Source of the DNA: Oscillospiraceae bacterium
GTDB taxonomy: Bacteria > Bacillota > Clostridia > Oscillospirales > Oscillospiraceae
DNA length: 45,038 nt
Assembly: GCA_017624715.1 (NCBI GenBank)
Contig: JAGAMN010000031.1
Coordinates: 1 to 45,038, forward strand
Reading direction: 5' to 3'
In this document: positions 1 through 7,687 of the stretch, piece by piece
How positions within the stretch are numbered: position 1 is the first letter of the stretch
Layout: every line of letters starts with the position of its first letter
Notes under the pieces: model-generated
What the model was told of the DNA's origin: nothing
The model's input: the letters and a program-made list of their open reading frames with translations, nothing else
The model's database searches: none
Position numbers and translations under genes: made by a program

Positions 1-5
1 ATTTC

Positions 6-82
6 TGGGGTGGGTGATGGGACTCGAACCCCCAACGCCTGGAACCACAATCCAGTGCTCTGCCAATTGAACTACACCCACC
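6..82 (-). tRNA. tRNA-His (GTG)
   Basis: Read on the minus strand this folds as a cloverleaf: acceptor GTGGGTG pairs with CACCCAC, D-arm GTTC/GAGC, anticodon stem CTGGA/TCCAG enclosing loop TTGTGGT (anticodon GTG), T-loop TTCGAGT, and an encoded CCA. The additional 5' G (position 82) facing discriminator C is the histidine identity element. The T-stem has one weak pair. It is the first of three minus-strand tRNAs. Confidence 0.93.
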
Positions 83-101
83 ATATTCAGTTTGCTGACC
101 C

Positions 102-133
102 AACGTACTTTGTGGTACGCCAGGAGGGACTCG
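102..133. repeat. Partial copy of the tRNA-Arg 3' end (32-bp direct repeat)
   Basis: Positions 102-133 are identical to 234-265, which hold the downstream flank, CCA end and part of the T-arm of the adjacent tRNA-Arg. The copy stops inside the T-arm, so it cannot make a tRNA. The two copies are 132 bp apart. Between them is a perfect 21-bp inverted repeat at 139-159 (ATTTTTGCC/GGCAAAAAT, 3-base centre). I see no gene in 83-244. A scar of integration or excision at a tRNA 3' end is possible; local duplication is the alternative. Confidence 0.75.
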
Positions 134-244
134 TTTGCATTTTTGCCAAAGGCAAAAATTAAGGAGCGGCTCGTTCTAGCACTCGCCGGCAACGCTCGTC
201 CGCGTTGCATTTAATCGTTCGAGTCGGTGTTCTAACGTACTTTG

Positions 245-321
245 TGGTACGCCAGGAGGGACTCGAACCCCCGACCTACTGCTTAGAAGGCAGTTGCTCT
301 ATCCAGCTGAGCTACTGGCGC
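245..321 (-). tRNA. tRNA-Arg (TCT)
   Basis: Minus-strand cloverleaf with acceptor GCGCCAG/CTGGCGT (first pair G-T wobble), D-arm GCTC/GAGC, anticodon stem ACTGC/GCAGT with loop CTTCTAA (anticodon TCT), T-arm GGGGG-TTCGAGT-CCCTC, discriminator A and encoded CCA. Just beyond the 3' end a short inverted repeat, CGTAC/GTACG, could be a processing or stop signal. Its 3' end is duplicated at 102-133. Confidence 0.95.
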
Positions 322-328
322 ATTTCTA

Positions 329-402
329 TGGAGCGGGTGACGGGAATCGGACCCGCGTATCCAGCTTGGAAGGCTGGTGTTCTACCATTGAACTACACCC
401 GC
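329..402 (-). tRNA. tRNA-Gly (TCC)
   Basis: Minus-strand cloverleaf: acceptor GCGGGTG/CACCCGC, anticodon stem CCAGC/GCTGG with loop CTTCCAA (anticodon TCC), T-arm with TCCGATT-type loop, discriminator T and encoded CCA. It lies 7 bases upstream (in transcription sense) of tRNA-Arg, so the tRNAs are probably one transcript processed into parts. Confidence 0.95.
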
Positions 403-467
403 AGATCCCTTTCACCTAACGGTTTCAGCCATAGGATTTTAGCATAGGAAACCGCCGATGTCAAGGG

Positions 468-1325
468 TTATTTTTGCTTTTTGAAAAAGGCAGGGATTTT
501 TTCTAAGATTACTTCCGCCACAGCGCCTTCGCCGCAGGGACATACATTCTTGAACAGGTGGGCAATGTCGGCGTCCGAGGGACAGTAGGCGGCATCCGCG
601 CCCTGGAGCATAGGCAGGTCATTTTCCGCATCGCCCACGCAGACCAGGTACTTTTTACCCAGCTTTTTCTGCAGCGCCCGGGCGGCATTGAGCTTGCCGG
701 TGCCCTTGGCGTGGATATCCAAAATCCGGGCACAGGCGCGGAAAGTGTCCACCGCGTGGCCGTAATGGGTCTGGATATACTCGGTGACTTCGTCAAAAAG
801 CTTTGCCTCCCAGGGGGTGGTTTCGTACATGGAGGCCACGGTATTTTGCCGGAATTCGCCATAGACCGCGAATTTGATAAAGGGCTGGGGAACGGTGTCC
901 GGGGTGATATAGGACCAGTCGCAGCGGTTATTGTCGCAATAGCTTTCCCAACCGGGATTTTTCCGCAGCAAATGATGGCCCACGGTGCTTTGCACCTCCA
1001 CGTGGAGCAGAGGGAAGTGCGCCTGAATGTCGGTGAGGACTTCGGCGGGGTCCAGGGGTATGGGGACAACCCGGGTCAATTCTCCGTTGTCCACATCGTA
1101 GTCGGCAGAGCCGTTGTAGAGCAGCAACGGAGCGTTGACGGGTACTTTGCCAAAAATATTCCGTGCGGACATGGGAATACCCCGGCCGGTATTGACGGTG
1201 AATGCGCCGCCGTTTTCCATAAAATAGCGGATGGCTTCGATATTGCGCTGGGGCACGGTGGAATCCGGCCCGGTGAGGGTGCGGTCAAAATCCACGGTCA
1301 GTAAAACGTCAGAATAAATGCCCAT
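468..1325 (-). CDS. Cof-type HAD-IIB sugar-phosphatase-like hydrolase
   Basis: A 285-residue cytoplasmic phosphatase of the haloacid dehalogenase superfamily. Motif I is VDFDRTLTG near the N-terminus (nucleophile and acid/base Asp), the conserved Lys region is GTGKLNAARAL, and the C-terminal Mg-binding motif is VGDAENDLPML. A C2-type cap lies between, as in Cof/YidA proteins that dephosphorylate sugar phosphates, FMN-type molecules or cofactor precursors; the substrate cannot be told from sequence. The start chosen is the ATG at 1325, preceded by AAAGGAG seven bases upstream; an in-frame start at 1358 lacks a ribosome binding site and would run into the neighbouring repeat. Confidence 0.85.
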   Translation of the reverse strand: MGIYSDVLLTVDFDRTLTGPDSTVPQRNIEAIRYFMENGGAFTVNTGRGIPMSARNIFGKVPVNAPLLLYNGSADYDVDNGELTRVVPIPLDPAEVLTDIQAHFPLLHVEVQSTVGHHLLRKNPGWESYCDNNRCDWSYITPDTVPQPFIKFAVYGEFRQNTVASMYETTPWEAKLFDEVTEYIQTHYGHAVDTFRACARILDIHAKGTGKLNAARALQKKLGKKYLVCVGDAENDLPMLQGADAAYCPSDADIAHLFKNVCPCGEGAVAEVILEKIPAFFKKQK

Positions 1326-1353
1326 AATGGCTCCTTTTTGTGGTAAATTATCG

Positions 1354-1450
1354 GTCATTGCGAGGGAGCGTCAGCGACCGTGGCAATCTCCATAGTGTTT
1401 CTCCTATCCGGGGGATTGCCACACCAGTGTGCGCACTGGTTCGCAATGAC
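1354..1450. repeat. Palindromic intergenic element, GTCATTGCGA family
   Basis: A 97-bp element with perfect 10-bp terminal inverted repeats (GTCATTGCGA at 1354-1363, TCGCAATGAC at 1441-1450). Inside are a second inverted pair (GTGGCAATC / GGATTGCCAC) and a third hairpin, ACCAGTG-TGCG-CACTGGT. It contains no ORF and sits between the HAD gene and the pseudouridine synthase, so its transcript would fold into a multi-hairpin structure. It resembles non-autonomous dispersed elements of gut Clostridia. Confidence 0.8.
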
Positions 1451-1470
1451 AATTTTTGGAGGGCGTCTTA

Positions 1471-2376
1471 TCAACCCATTTTCTCCAGTTTTGCCAGTAC
1501 CTGTTTGAAATATTCCGGAAGTTCGGCAAAGACCATCACCGGATGTAAGTCCCGGGGGTGCTGGAAGCACAATGCGCCTGCGTGAAGGCACTGACTGTCC
1601 TGACCCAATTCCGGCTTTTTGTGGCCGTAGACCGTGTCGCCCAAAATGGGGTGGCCGATGTGGGCCATGTGGACGCGGATCTGGTGGGTGCGGCCGGTTT
1701 CCAATCGGCAGCGGACATGGGTATAGCCCCGGTAACGGGCAACCACTTCCCAGTGGGTCACAGCTTCCTTGGAATTGCGCTGGGTGACGCACATCTTCTT
1801 CCGGTCGCTGGGATGGCGGCCGATGGGGGCATCCACGGTGCCGCTATCCTCCCGGAAAGAGCCGCAGACGATGGCTTCGTAGGTTCGGGCCATGGTGTGA
1901 TCCTTCAGCTGGGAGGCCAGCATCCGGTGGGAAAAATCGTTTTTGGCCACCGCCAGCAGGCCGGAGGTGTCCTTGTCGATACGGTGGACAATACCCGGGC
2001 GCAGTTCGCCGTTGATGCCGGAAAGATCGTCACCCAATGCGTACAGCAGGCCGTTAACCAGGGTGTCATCCTGGTGGCCGGCGGCCGGGTGGACCACCAA
2101 ACCCTTGGGCTTGTTGATAACCACCACATCCTCGTCCTCGTAGACGATATCCAAGGCCATTTCCACCGGCTGGATGTCCACGGGCTTGGCCTCGGGAATG
2201 GTGACGCGGATCTCGTCATCCAAATTTAATTTGTCGTTTTTCTTGCCCGGTTTGCCATTACGCACCACGCAGCCCTCTTCAATGAGCTTTTGGGCGGCGC
2301 TGCGGGTCAGATCCGGAACGGACCGGGCCAAAAAGGCATCCAGCCGCTCCCCGGGCAGGTCGGCACGAAGGATCAT
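1471..2376 (-). CDS. rluD: RluA/RluD-family 23S rRNA pseudouridine synthase
   Basis: This 301-residue enzyme isomerises uridine to pseudouridine in RNA; RluD-type members act on helix 69 of 23S rRNA. An N-terminal S4 RNA-binding domain occupies about residues 1-60, followed by the catalytic domain with the signature HRIDKDTSGLL at 131-141, where Asp134 is the expected nucleophile. RTHQIRVHMAHIGHPILGD marks the conserved C-terminal motif. The ATG overlaps the lspA stop (ATGA), so the two are translationally coupled; lspA-rluD is a very common pair in Firmicutes. RluD versus another RluA-family specificity is inferred from the S4 domain and context. Confidence 0.9.
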   Translation of the reverse strand: MILRADLPGERLDAFLARSVPDLTRSAAQKLIEEGCVVRNGKPGKKNDKLNLDDEIRVTIPEAKPVDIQPVEMALDIVYEDEDVVVINKPKGLVVHPAAGHQDDTLVNGLLYALGDDLSGINGELRPGIVHRIDKDTSGLLAVAKNDFSHRMLASQLKDHTMARTYEAIVCGSFREDSGTVDAPIGRHPSDRKKMCVTQRNSKEAVTHWEVVARYRGYTHVRCRLETGRTHQIRVHMAHIGHPILGDTVYGHKKPELGQDSQCLHAGALCFQHPRDLHPVMVFAELPEYFKQVLAKLEKMG

Positions 2377-2849
2377 TTTTTCTCTTCCTTCCAGAATTCT
2401 TTGTTGAAGAACGCAATGTGGACCATCAGCAAAATGCAGCCACAGGTGATGAAAATATCTGCCACGTTAAAAACGGGGAATTTGATAAACTCGGTCTGGA
2501 ACATATCCACCACATAGCCCAAAACCACCCGGTCGATCATGTTGCCCAGTCCACCGCCGTAGACCGCAGCGATGCAAAAACGCTCAAATTTTGCAAAAGG
2601 CATGGGCTTTTTGAAGTATTCAAATACCAGCAGAGCGGTCAGCAGGATAAAAATCACCACGAACAGCCACTGCATGCCCTGCAGCATGGAAAAAGCGGCG
2701 CCGGTGTTCTGCACGTAGGTCAGCTTCATGATGCCGGGAACCAGGGGAGCTTGGCCGAACAAAGGAATATTGGACACGATCAGATATTTGACCAGTTGGT
2801 CTACGCCCACAATACCCAGGGTGAACAGCGACAAAAACAAAAATTGCAT
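2373..2849 (-). CDS. lspA: Lipoprotein signal peptidase (signal peptidase II)
   Basis: This 158-residue polytopic membrane aspartyl protease removes signal peptides from diacylglyceryl-prolipoproteins at the outer face of the membrane. Visible motifs are QNTGAAFS (47-54), GGGLGNMIDR (98-107), GYVVDM with catalytic Asp115, and FNVADI with the partner Asp131. Four hydrophobic segments fit the family topology. The start has GGAGG six bases upstream. It opens a two-gene unit with rluD and has its own promoter at 2885-2913. Likely substrates in this window are the OppA lipoprotein and the repeat-rich lipoprotein at 21467. Confidence 0.96.
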   Translation of the reverse strand: MQFLFLSLFTLGIVGVDQLVKYLIVSNIPLFGQAPLVPGIMKLTYVQNTGAAFSMLQGMQWLFVVIFILLTALLVFEYFKKPMPFAKFERFCIAAVYGGGLGNMIDRVVLGYVVDMFQTEFIKFPVFNVADIFITCGCILLMVHIAFFNKEFWKEEKK

Positions 2850-2884
2850 AAAAACCTCCGAATTTGCAGCTTACATGATGGTTT

Positions 2885-2913
2885 ATGATACCATGAAGCG
2901 AAAGGAAAGTCAA
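2885..2913 (-). promoter_or_regulatory. Promoter of lspA-rluD
   Basis: On the minus strand TTGACT (2908-2913) and TATCAT (2885-2890) are separated by exactly 17 bp. It is divergent from the promoter at 2935-2963 and shares with it the inverted sequence GCTTCATGGTA (spacer/-10) and TGCAATTTG (-35 region), giving nested inverted repeats at 2889-2899/2949-2959 and 2911-2919/2936-2944. Confidence 0.7.
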
Positions 2914-2934
2914 ATTGCAGTTGCGGTATTTATC

Positions 2935-2963
2935 TTGCAATTTGGTCAGCTTCATGGTAAAAT
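2935..2963 (+). promoter_or_regulatory. Promoter of the DUF2207 gene
   Basis: TTGCAA (2935-2940), a 17-bp spacer, and TAAAAT (2958-2963), 32 bases before the start codon of the DUF2207 protein. The spacer and -10 edge repeat, in mirror orientation, those of the lspA promoter. Confidence 0.65.
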
Positions 2964-2995
2964 GATGCTACTATTTATGAAAAGGAGGTGCCGCC

Positions 2996-4678
2996 ATGCG
3001 AAAGTTTTTGATTGTTTTAGTCTGCCTGTTTTCTTTGACCGTGACGGCATCCGCCGCCGGTACGGTAAGTCAATTGGAAAGCAATACCCGGATCGACACC
3101 GACGGAACCTGTGAAGTGACCTTGACCATGCAGCTGCGCATCGACAGCGGTGAAAGTGTTCCCGCATTTCCTATCCCGGAGGATGCAAAGGATGTGACCA
3201 TCAATGGCCGCAGCATCCGGGCTAAGAGCCAGGGGGGCTATCGGCATGTTGCGCTGTCGGAAGCCATTTCCGGTGCAGGTATCCATACGGTGACTATCCG
3301 GTATTCCCTGCCGGACAGCATTACTTTGGATAAAAAGGGCATTGCGTTCTTGAATTTGGAGCTGCTTTGCGGCTTTGTATATCCCATTGAGAATATGACC
3401 TTCGTAATCACCCTGCCCGGCGAACCGGAACACAATCCGGAGCTTTTCAGCACCTATTACCAGGAAACTGCGGATTCTCTGTTCGGCCTGACCATTGTGG
3501 GTAATGAGATCCGGGGTGTGAGCAATCAGCAGCTGAAGGATCGGGAAAGTTTGTCTATGACCATGGAGGTTTCTGAGGAATTGTTCCCCCAGTCTGTGGC
3601 CAAGCGCTGGAAGATGGGCACCGATGATATACTGATGATCGGCGTTGCGGTACTGGCGTTGACTTACTGGCTTGTGACTATGGGCAACCTGCCGCCGAAA
3701 CACAGCCGCCGCACTACACCGCCGGAGGGGCTGACTGCCGGTGAACTGGGCTGCTGCATCACCGCCCAGGGTGTGGACTTTACCATGATGGTGGTGTCCT
3801 GGGCCCAAATGGGCTACCTGCGAATCCACATGGAAGAAAACGGCCGGGTGCTGCTGAATAAGCGCATGGACATGGGCAACGAGCGCAGCGATTTTGAAGT
3901 CCGGTATTTTAAGACGTTATTCGGCAAACGGGATACGGTGGACGCTACGGGGCTTCACTATGCCCGGCTGTGCCGCAAGGCCGGCAAGGCAAGACCCGGC
4001 ATTCGGGATTATTACCAGCGACGTTCGGGAAATCCCTACATTTTTCGAGGTCTGTGCGCCGTCATGGGCCTGTTGGGCGGCGTTTCCTTGGGCATCTCCT
4101 TTGCCAATGATACCGTTTGGCAGGTGCTGCTGGCCATCCTGCTGGGCGGCATTTGCCTGGTGTTCTCCTGGGTGATCCAATCCGGCGCAGGCCAGATCCA
4201 TCTGCGCAGAAAATGGAATCTGTGGATGGGTCTGGGTGCCAGTTTGCTGTGGATACTGCTGGGCGTTTGGTCCAGAGAATGGAACGTGGCGCTGTTTTCC
4301 GTTCTGGGTCAGTGGGCTGCCGGTTTGGCTGCGTCCTACGGCGGTCGCAGAAGTGAGCCGGGACGGCAGTGTTTGTCCCAGATTTTGGGTTTGCGGCGGT
4401 TCTTGAGTAAGGTTTCCACGGCGGAATTGCAGCGGATTCTACAGGTCAATCCGGAGTATTATTACACCATGGCACCCTATGCCATGGCCCTGGGCGTGGA
4501 CGGTCATTTTGCCCGGCAGTTTGATAAGCTACAGCTGCCGGAATGCACCTATCTGACCACGGATACCGACGATCAGCCCGGTCCGAGAGAATGGAACCTG
4601 CTGCTGCGCGATGCGGTGGCGGCCATGGATGAGCGGCAAAAGCCGGCGATTTTAGAAAAGATTTTTGGTAAGAAATAA
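2996..4678 (+). CDS. DUF2207 domain-containing membrane protein
   Basis: A 560-residue membrane protein of unknown function. An N-terminal signal peptide (MRKFLIVLVCLFSLTVTASA) precedes an extracytoplasmic beta-rich region of about 190 residues typical of DUF2207, then a transmembrane segment near 214-232, a cytoplasmic region, and two further hydrophobic blocks around 350-390 and 400-430. The C-terminal part is cytoplasmic and charged. The ATG follows AAAGGAGG at good spacing. It stands alone between its own promoter and a strong terminator. The role of DUF2207 proteins is not established. Confidence 0.85.
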   Translation: MRKFLIVLVCLFSLTVTASAAGTVSQLESNTRIDTDGTCEVTLTMQLRIDSGESVPAFPIPEDAKDVTINGRSIRAKSQGGYRHVALSEAISGAGIHTVTIRYSLPDSITLDKKGIAFLNLELLCGFVYPIENMTFVITLPGEPEHNPELFSTYYQETADSLFGLTIVGNEIRGVSNQQLKDRESLSMTMEVSEELFPQSVAKRWKMGTDDILMIGVAVLALTYWLVTMGNLPPKHSRRTTPPEGLTAGELGCCITAQGVDFTMMVVSWAQMGYLRIHMEENGRVLLNKRMDMGNERSDFEVRYFKTLFGKRDTVDATGLHYARLCRKAGKARPGIRDYYQRRSGNPYIFRGLCAVMGLLGGVSLGISFANDTVWQVLLAILLGGICLVFSWVIQSGAGQIHLRRKWNLWMGLGASLLWILLGVWSREWNVALFSVLGQWAAGLAASYGGRRSEPGRQCLSQILGLRRFLSKVSTAELQRILQVNPEYYYTMAPYAMALGVDGHFARQFDKLQLPECTYLTTDTDDQPGPREWNLLLRDAVAAMDERQKPAILEKIFGKK

Positions 4679-4686
4679 ATACGAAG

Positions 4687-4714
4687 CCCCGGCAGGAAAC
4701 TGCCGGGGATTTGC
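4687..4714 (+). terminator. Intrinsic terminator after the DUF2207 gene
   Basis: CCCCGGCAG-GAAA-CTGCCGGGG (4687-4708), a 9-bp GC-rich stem with GAAA tetraloop, followed by ATTTGCTT. It begins nine bases after the stop codon. Confidence 0.8.
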
Positions 4715-4735
4715 TTATCATTTCATAAGAGCATA

Positions 4736-4973
4736 AAGGCTTCCCCCGGGGGGAAGCTGTCGCACAAATCGGCGCTTCGGAACCGATTTGGGTGACTGAT
4801 GAGGAATGCGGGCAAAAAAGATGCAAGCTTGTAAAAGTGTCAGACTTTGTAATGAGTAAGTTGTTAATAGGTCTGAAAATCTTACCGCATATTGATTAAT
4901 CTCCCGTATTCCTCATCCGTCTTCAAATTTGCATCTGCAAATTTGAATCCACCTTCCCCTCGGGGGAAGGCTT
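4736..4973. repeat. Long palindromic intergenic element, AAGGCTTCCCC family
   Basis: About 238 bp bounded by inverted ends (AAGGCTTCCCCC ... GGGGGAAGGCTT). Nested inside are a hairpin AAATCGG-cgcttcgga-CCGATTT, an inverted pair GACTGATGAGGAAT / ATTCCTCATCCGTC, and CAAATTTGCA-tc-TGCAAATTTG. The central 4805-4905 is AT-rich with no supported gene. The right half (CCTCATCCGTCTTCAAATTTGCA onward) recurs at 6882-6941. It ends three bases before the stop of the rqcH gene, so it forms that gene's 3' UTR. It looks like a non-autonomous mobile element. Confidence 0.8.
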
Positions 4974-4975
4974 AG

Positions 4976-6739
4976 TTACTGTTCCTTCTTTTCCGCGTTC
5001 AAAGGATCGACCACGATGTCGGGGTAGGGGTTGACGATGACGGTGCGGTAGGTATGGTAGATCACCATGCCCGGCTTACCTGCCGGGGTCTTTTTTACCT
5101 GCTTGACCGGGGTCACATCCACTGGGATGTTCTGACCGCCGGTGGCTTCGGCATAGTAGGCGGCCAACTGGGCGGCCTGGGTGACCGTATCGTCGGAAAC
5201 CGGCTTTCCGCCGCAGGCGATGATGACATGGCTGCCGTGAACCTTTTGGGCATGGAGCCAGATGTCGTCCCTCCGGGCCATCTTAAAGGTCAGTTCGTCA
5301 TTCTGTCGGTTGTTACGACCCACATAAATCGGCACGCCGTCGGTGGATTCGAACCGCATGGGCGGCAGCTTGGATTGCTTGATCCGCTTTTTTCCGGAAT
5401 CGGCCTTCACATAGCCGCCCTGCTGCAGTTCCTGGCGGATCTCCTCCAGTTCCTGCTCGCTGGCAGCCCGGTTCAGCTCGTCCAGAACGCTGAGCAGGTA
5501 GGTAAGCTCCGTTTCACCCAGCTCCAGCTGACGGGTCAGCTCTTTTTCGGCATTTTTCATCCGGGTGTAGTCCTTGTAGAACTTTGCTGCATTCTGTTGG
5601 GGAGACAGGGTGTTGGAAATTGGGATCTGGATGATCTTCATTTCCTCGTCGTAGAAATCCTCCGCTTCCAGGATGGTTTGTCCCTTTTGAATGCGGTGGA
5701 TATTGGCGGTGACGATGTCGCCTAACTGCCGCAGCCGCTCCCGGTCGAAGGTTTCCTGGAGTTCTTTTTCCTGGATGGCCATCTTTCGACGGAGCCGGGT
5801 GCACAGATTCTGCACGGTTTTGCGCAGACCCTGGCCCTTTTGCCGCAGGGCATCCTTCCGATCCCGGAGGGTGTAGTACATGTCGAGCAATGCGGAGAAG
5901 CTTTCCGCTTGCTGGCTGCTGCCATATTGACGAATGGGGCAGAAGGCAAATTGCTTGGGTGTGCCGTCGGCCTGGGCATAGTACCAGGGGGCGGGGTGGG
6001 TCAGATGCTCACGGAAAAACAGCTCCAACGCATTTGCGGTTTGGTCAACTCTGGTGGAGGTAAGCAGATCTGCTACCCGGGCATCCACATCTCCGGCGGC
6101 AAACAGAGCCGCTTCCCGGCAGATCAGGGGAGAAAGACCGCCTACTTGATCCATTAATCGGTCCGCCAACAGGTCTGCTCCCGACCAGGTCAGTAGGGTC
6201 ATGTAATCATCATAATCCCAATCCAGGGGGTTTGCTTTGGTTACCGGCTCGGGGAGCTGATAGTTCAGGCCCGGCAGGGCGGCTCGCTTGGCGCTTTCAT
6301 CCAGGCCAATGCGCCGCAGGCAATCGATGATCCGCCCTTCAGGGGACAGCAGGTAGAGGTTACAGGTGCGGCCCATCAGCTCTGCTACCAGCTTTTTTTG
6401 CACCATGTCGCCCATTTCGTCGATGCAATCAAAGGTAAAAATAGCGCAGCGCTCCATGCTCAGTTGGGAAATGTCCACCAGCCGTCCGCCGGACAGGTGC
6501 TTACGCAGAAGCATGCAGAACATAGGCGGTTCCGGGGGATTTTCCGGAGATGCGGTGGTCAGATGCAGTCGGGGAGCGGTGGGGTTGGCGGCAAAGAGGA
6601 GCTTTGCCCGGCCTTCCCGGTGCTTCAGGTGCAGCAGCACCGTATCCCGGCTGGGTTGGTGGATCTTTTCCACCCGGACATCCTGCAAAGCGCGGATTTC
6701 CTCCAGCACGCAGGTCAAATAAAACGCGTCAAATGCCAT
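4976..6739 (-). CDS. rqcH: Ribosome-associated quality control factor RqcH (NEMF/FbpA-like)
   Basis: A 587-residue NFACT-family protein. RqcH binds obstructed 50S subunits carrying peptidyl-tRNA and recruits tRNA-Ala to add C-terminal alanine tails that mark stalled products for proteolysis. The N-terminal NFACT-N domain is seen (MAFDAFYLTCVLEEIRAL; MGRTCNLYLLS near 125-135), followed by helix-hairpin and a long coiled coil about 300-440, then NFACT-R with DDIWLHAQKVHGSHVII and the basic stretch near the C-terminus. Older annotation calls such proteins fibronectin-binding. The start follows GGAGG. It is monocistronic and flanked by repeats on both sides. Confidence 0.92.
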   Translation of the reverse strand: MAFDAFYLTCVLEEIRALQDVRVEKIHQPSRDTVLLHLKHREGRAKLLFAANPTAPRLHLTTASPENPPEPPMFCMLLRKHLSGGRLVDISQLSMERCAIFTFDCIDEMGDMVQKKLVAELMGRTCNLYLLSPEGRIIDCLRRIGLDESAKRAALPGLNYQLPEPVTKANPLDWDYDDYMTLLTWSGADLLADRLMDQVGGLSPLICREAALFAAGDVDARVADLLTSTRVDQTANALELFFREHLTHPAPWYYAQADGTPKQFAFCPIRQYGSSQQAESFSALLDMYYTLRDRKDALRQKGQGLRKTVQNLCTRLRRKMAIQEKELQETFDRERLRQLGDIVTANIHRIQKGQTILEAEDFYDEEMKIIQIPISNTLSPQQNAAKFYKDYTRMKNAEKELTRQLELGETELTYLLSVLDELNRAASEQELEEIRQELQQGGYVKADSGKKRIKQSKLPPMRFESTDGVPIYVGRNNRQNDELTFKMARRDDIWLHAQKVHGSHVIIACGGKPVSDDTVTQAAQLAAYYAEATGGQNIPVDVTPVKQVKKTPAGKPGMVIYHTYRTVIVNPYPDIVVDPLNAEKKEQ

Positions 6740-6774
6740 AATGGCCTCCGATTTTTTGTAAGTTTAAAAGTGGT

Positions 6775-6877
6775 GTCATTCTGAGCGTAGCAGCCAAAGG
6801 CTGCGTAGTCGAAGAATCCGCATTATTGTCGGAAGTGGACGGATCCTTCGACTCGCCTGCGGCTCGCTCAGGATGAC
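6775..6877. repeat. Palindromic intergenic element, GTCATTCTGAGCG family, copy 1
   Basis: A 103-bp element with terminal inverted repeats GTCATTCTGAGCG / CGCTCAGGATGAC (one mismatch) and inner inverted pair GAAGAATCCG / CGGATCCTTC. A second copy is at 9137-9244. It lies upstream of rqcH. Confidence 0.85.
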
Positions 6878-6881
6878 AGGC

Positions 6882-6941
6882 CCTCATCCGTCTTCAAATT
6901 TGCACTGAAAATTTGAATACACCTTCCCCAAAAGGGAGGGC
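6882..6941. repeat. Half-copy of the AAGGCTTCCCC-family element
   Basis: The stretch matches the right half of the 4736-4973 element: CCTCATCCGTCTTCAAATTTGCA, then TGAAAATTTGAAT and CACCTTCCCC, ending two bases before the stop codon of the mini-RNase III gene. The left half is missing, so this is a truncated or composite copy joined directly to the GTCATTCTGAGCG element. Confidence 0.75.
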
Positions 6942-6942
6942 A

Positions 6943-7341
6943 TTATTCCACCATCAGGCCGAACAGTTCGTTGAGGCGGTCGGTGCGGCCTGCCAAATAC
7001 AACGCACCGAACAACGTTTCCAGGCCGGTGGCCTTGGCGTACTCCTGGGGGGTGGCGGACTTGGGGGCTGCATGGGAATGGGCATTTTTGCCCCGGCGGT
7101 AGTAGGCTGCTTCTTCTTCCGTCAGCACGGGGAGAATCTTCTCCACCAGCTTGGCCTGGGTAGGCGCTTTGACCAGCTCCACCGACTCCTTATGCAGCCG
7201 CTTTACGGTCTGACCGCCTTTGGCACACAGGTAAGCCCGGCACAGGATCTCGTACACGCCGTCACCGATGTGGGCAAGACCCAGATTGGAGATAGCATCG
7301 ATCTGCTGCTTTTCCATATGCATCTGAAAATAGTTTTCCAT
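6943..7341 (-). CDS. mrnC: Mini-ribonuclease III
   Basis: A 132-residue dimeric RNase III without the double-stranded-RNA-binding domain, which in Firmicutes matures 23S rRNA ends. The catalytic-domain hallmark HIGDGVYE (24-31, metal-binding Asp27) and the C-terminal GLETLFGALYLAG helix with the conserved acidic residue are both present; NAHSHAAPKSA is the typical basic loop. The ATG at 7341 is chosen because GAGG lies upstream and family members start there; an in-frame start at 7395 adds an unconserved leader. It is usually near cysS, which is absent here. Confidence 0.9.
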   Translation of the reverse strand: MENYFQMHMEKQQIDAISNLGLAHIGDGVYEILCRAYLCAKGGQTVKRLHKESVELVKAPTQAKLVEKILPVLTEEEAAYYRRGKNAHSHAAPKSATPQEYAKATGLETLFGALYLAGRTDRLNELFGLMVE

Positions 7342-7444
7342 ATTGGCCGTCCTCGATTCGGGTAGGATGTTTTCCTTACAATAACAGATTTTCAAGGAAA
7401 AGTAAAGTGGGCCGGCATTGTCGCCAGCCCGGGAAAGAGAAGAC

Positions 7445-7687
7445 TCAATATTTCAGAAACTTCCGCAGCTGGGCCTCTGCCCGGTGCAAGGTGCGGCAGA
7501 CGGTGCTCTTGTTCACCTGTCGCTCCGCGGCAATTTGCGGCATGGTCTTCTGCTGGAAATAGTAAGCAATGAGAATCTCCCGCTGACAAGGTGTCAGTTC
7601 CTCAAAAAGGACCCGATTTACCCGGCGCATCTGTACCTCGGGCGGAAGTCGCGGCCCTTGGTAGTTACTAAACGGTATATTTCCCAT
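7445..7687 (-). CDS. Sigma-70 region 4-like helix-turn-helix protein
   Basis: An 80-residue basic protein. The C-terminal 45 residues form a region 4-type helix-turn-helix (LTPCQREILIAYYFQQ, then MPQIAAERQVNKSTVCRTLHR), the motif that recognises -35 elements or operators. No region 2 is present, so it is not a full sigma factor. The ATG follows AAAGGGGGT. It overlaps the upstream coiled-coil gene by 20 bases and is the last gene of a three-gene cassette read away from an XRE repressor. The partner gene may supply the rest of a two-part transcription factor (inference). Confidence 0.75.
   Translation of the reverse strand: MGNIPFSNYQGPRLPPEVQMRRVNRVLFEELTPCQREILIAYYFQQKTMPQIAAERQVNKSTVCRTLHRAEAQLRKFLKY

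Noticed and set aside
205-447. 80-codon frame across the tRNA genes
   Set aside because: Translates tRNA-Arg and tRNA-Gly sequences; not a protein.
4736-4973. A CRISPR array or tandem repeat
   Set aside because: The repeats are inverted and nested, not regularly spaced direct repeats with unique spacers; no cas genes are present.
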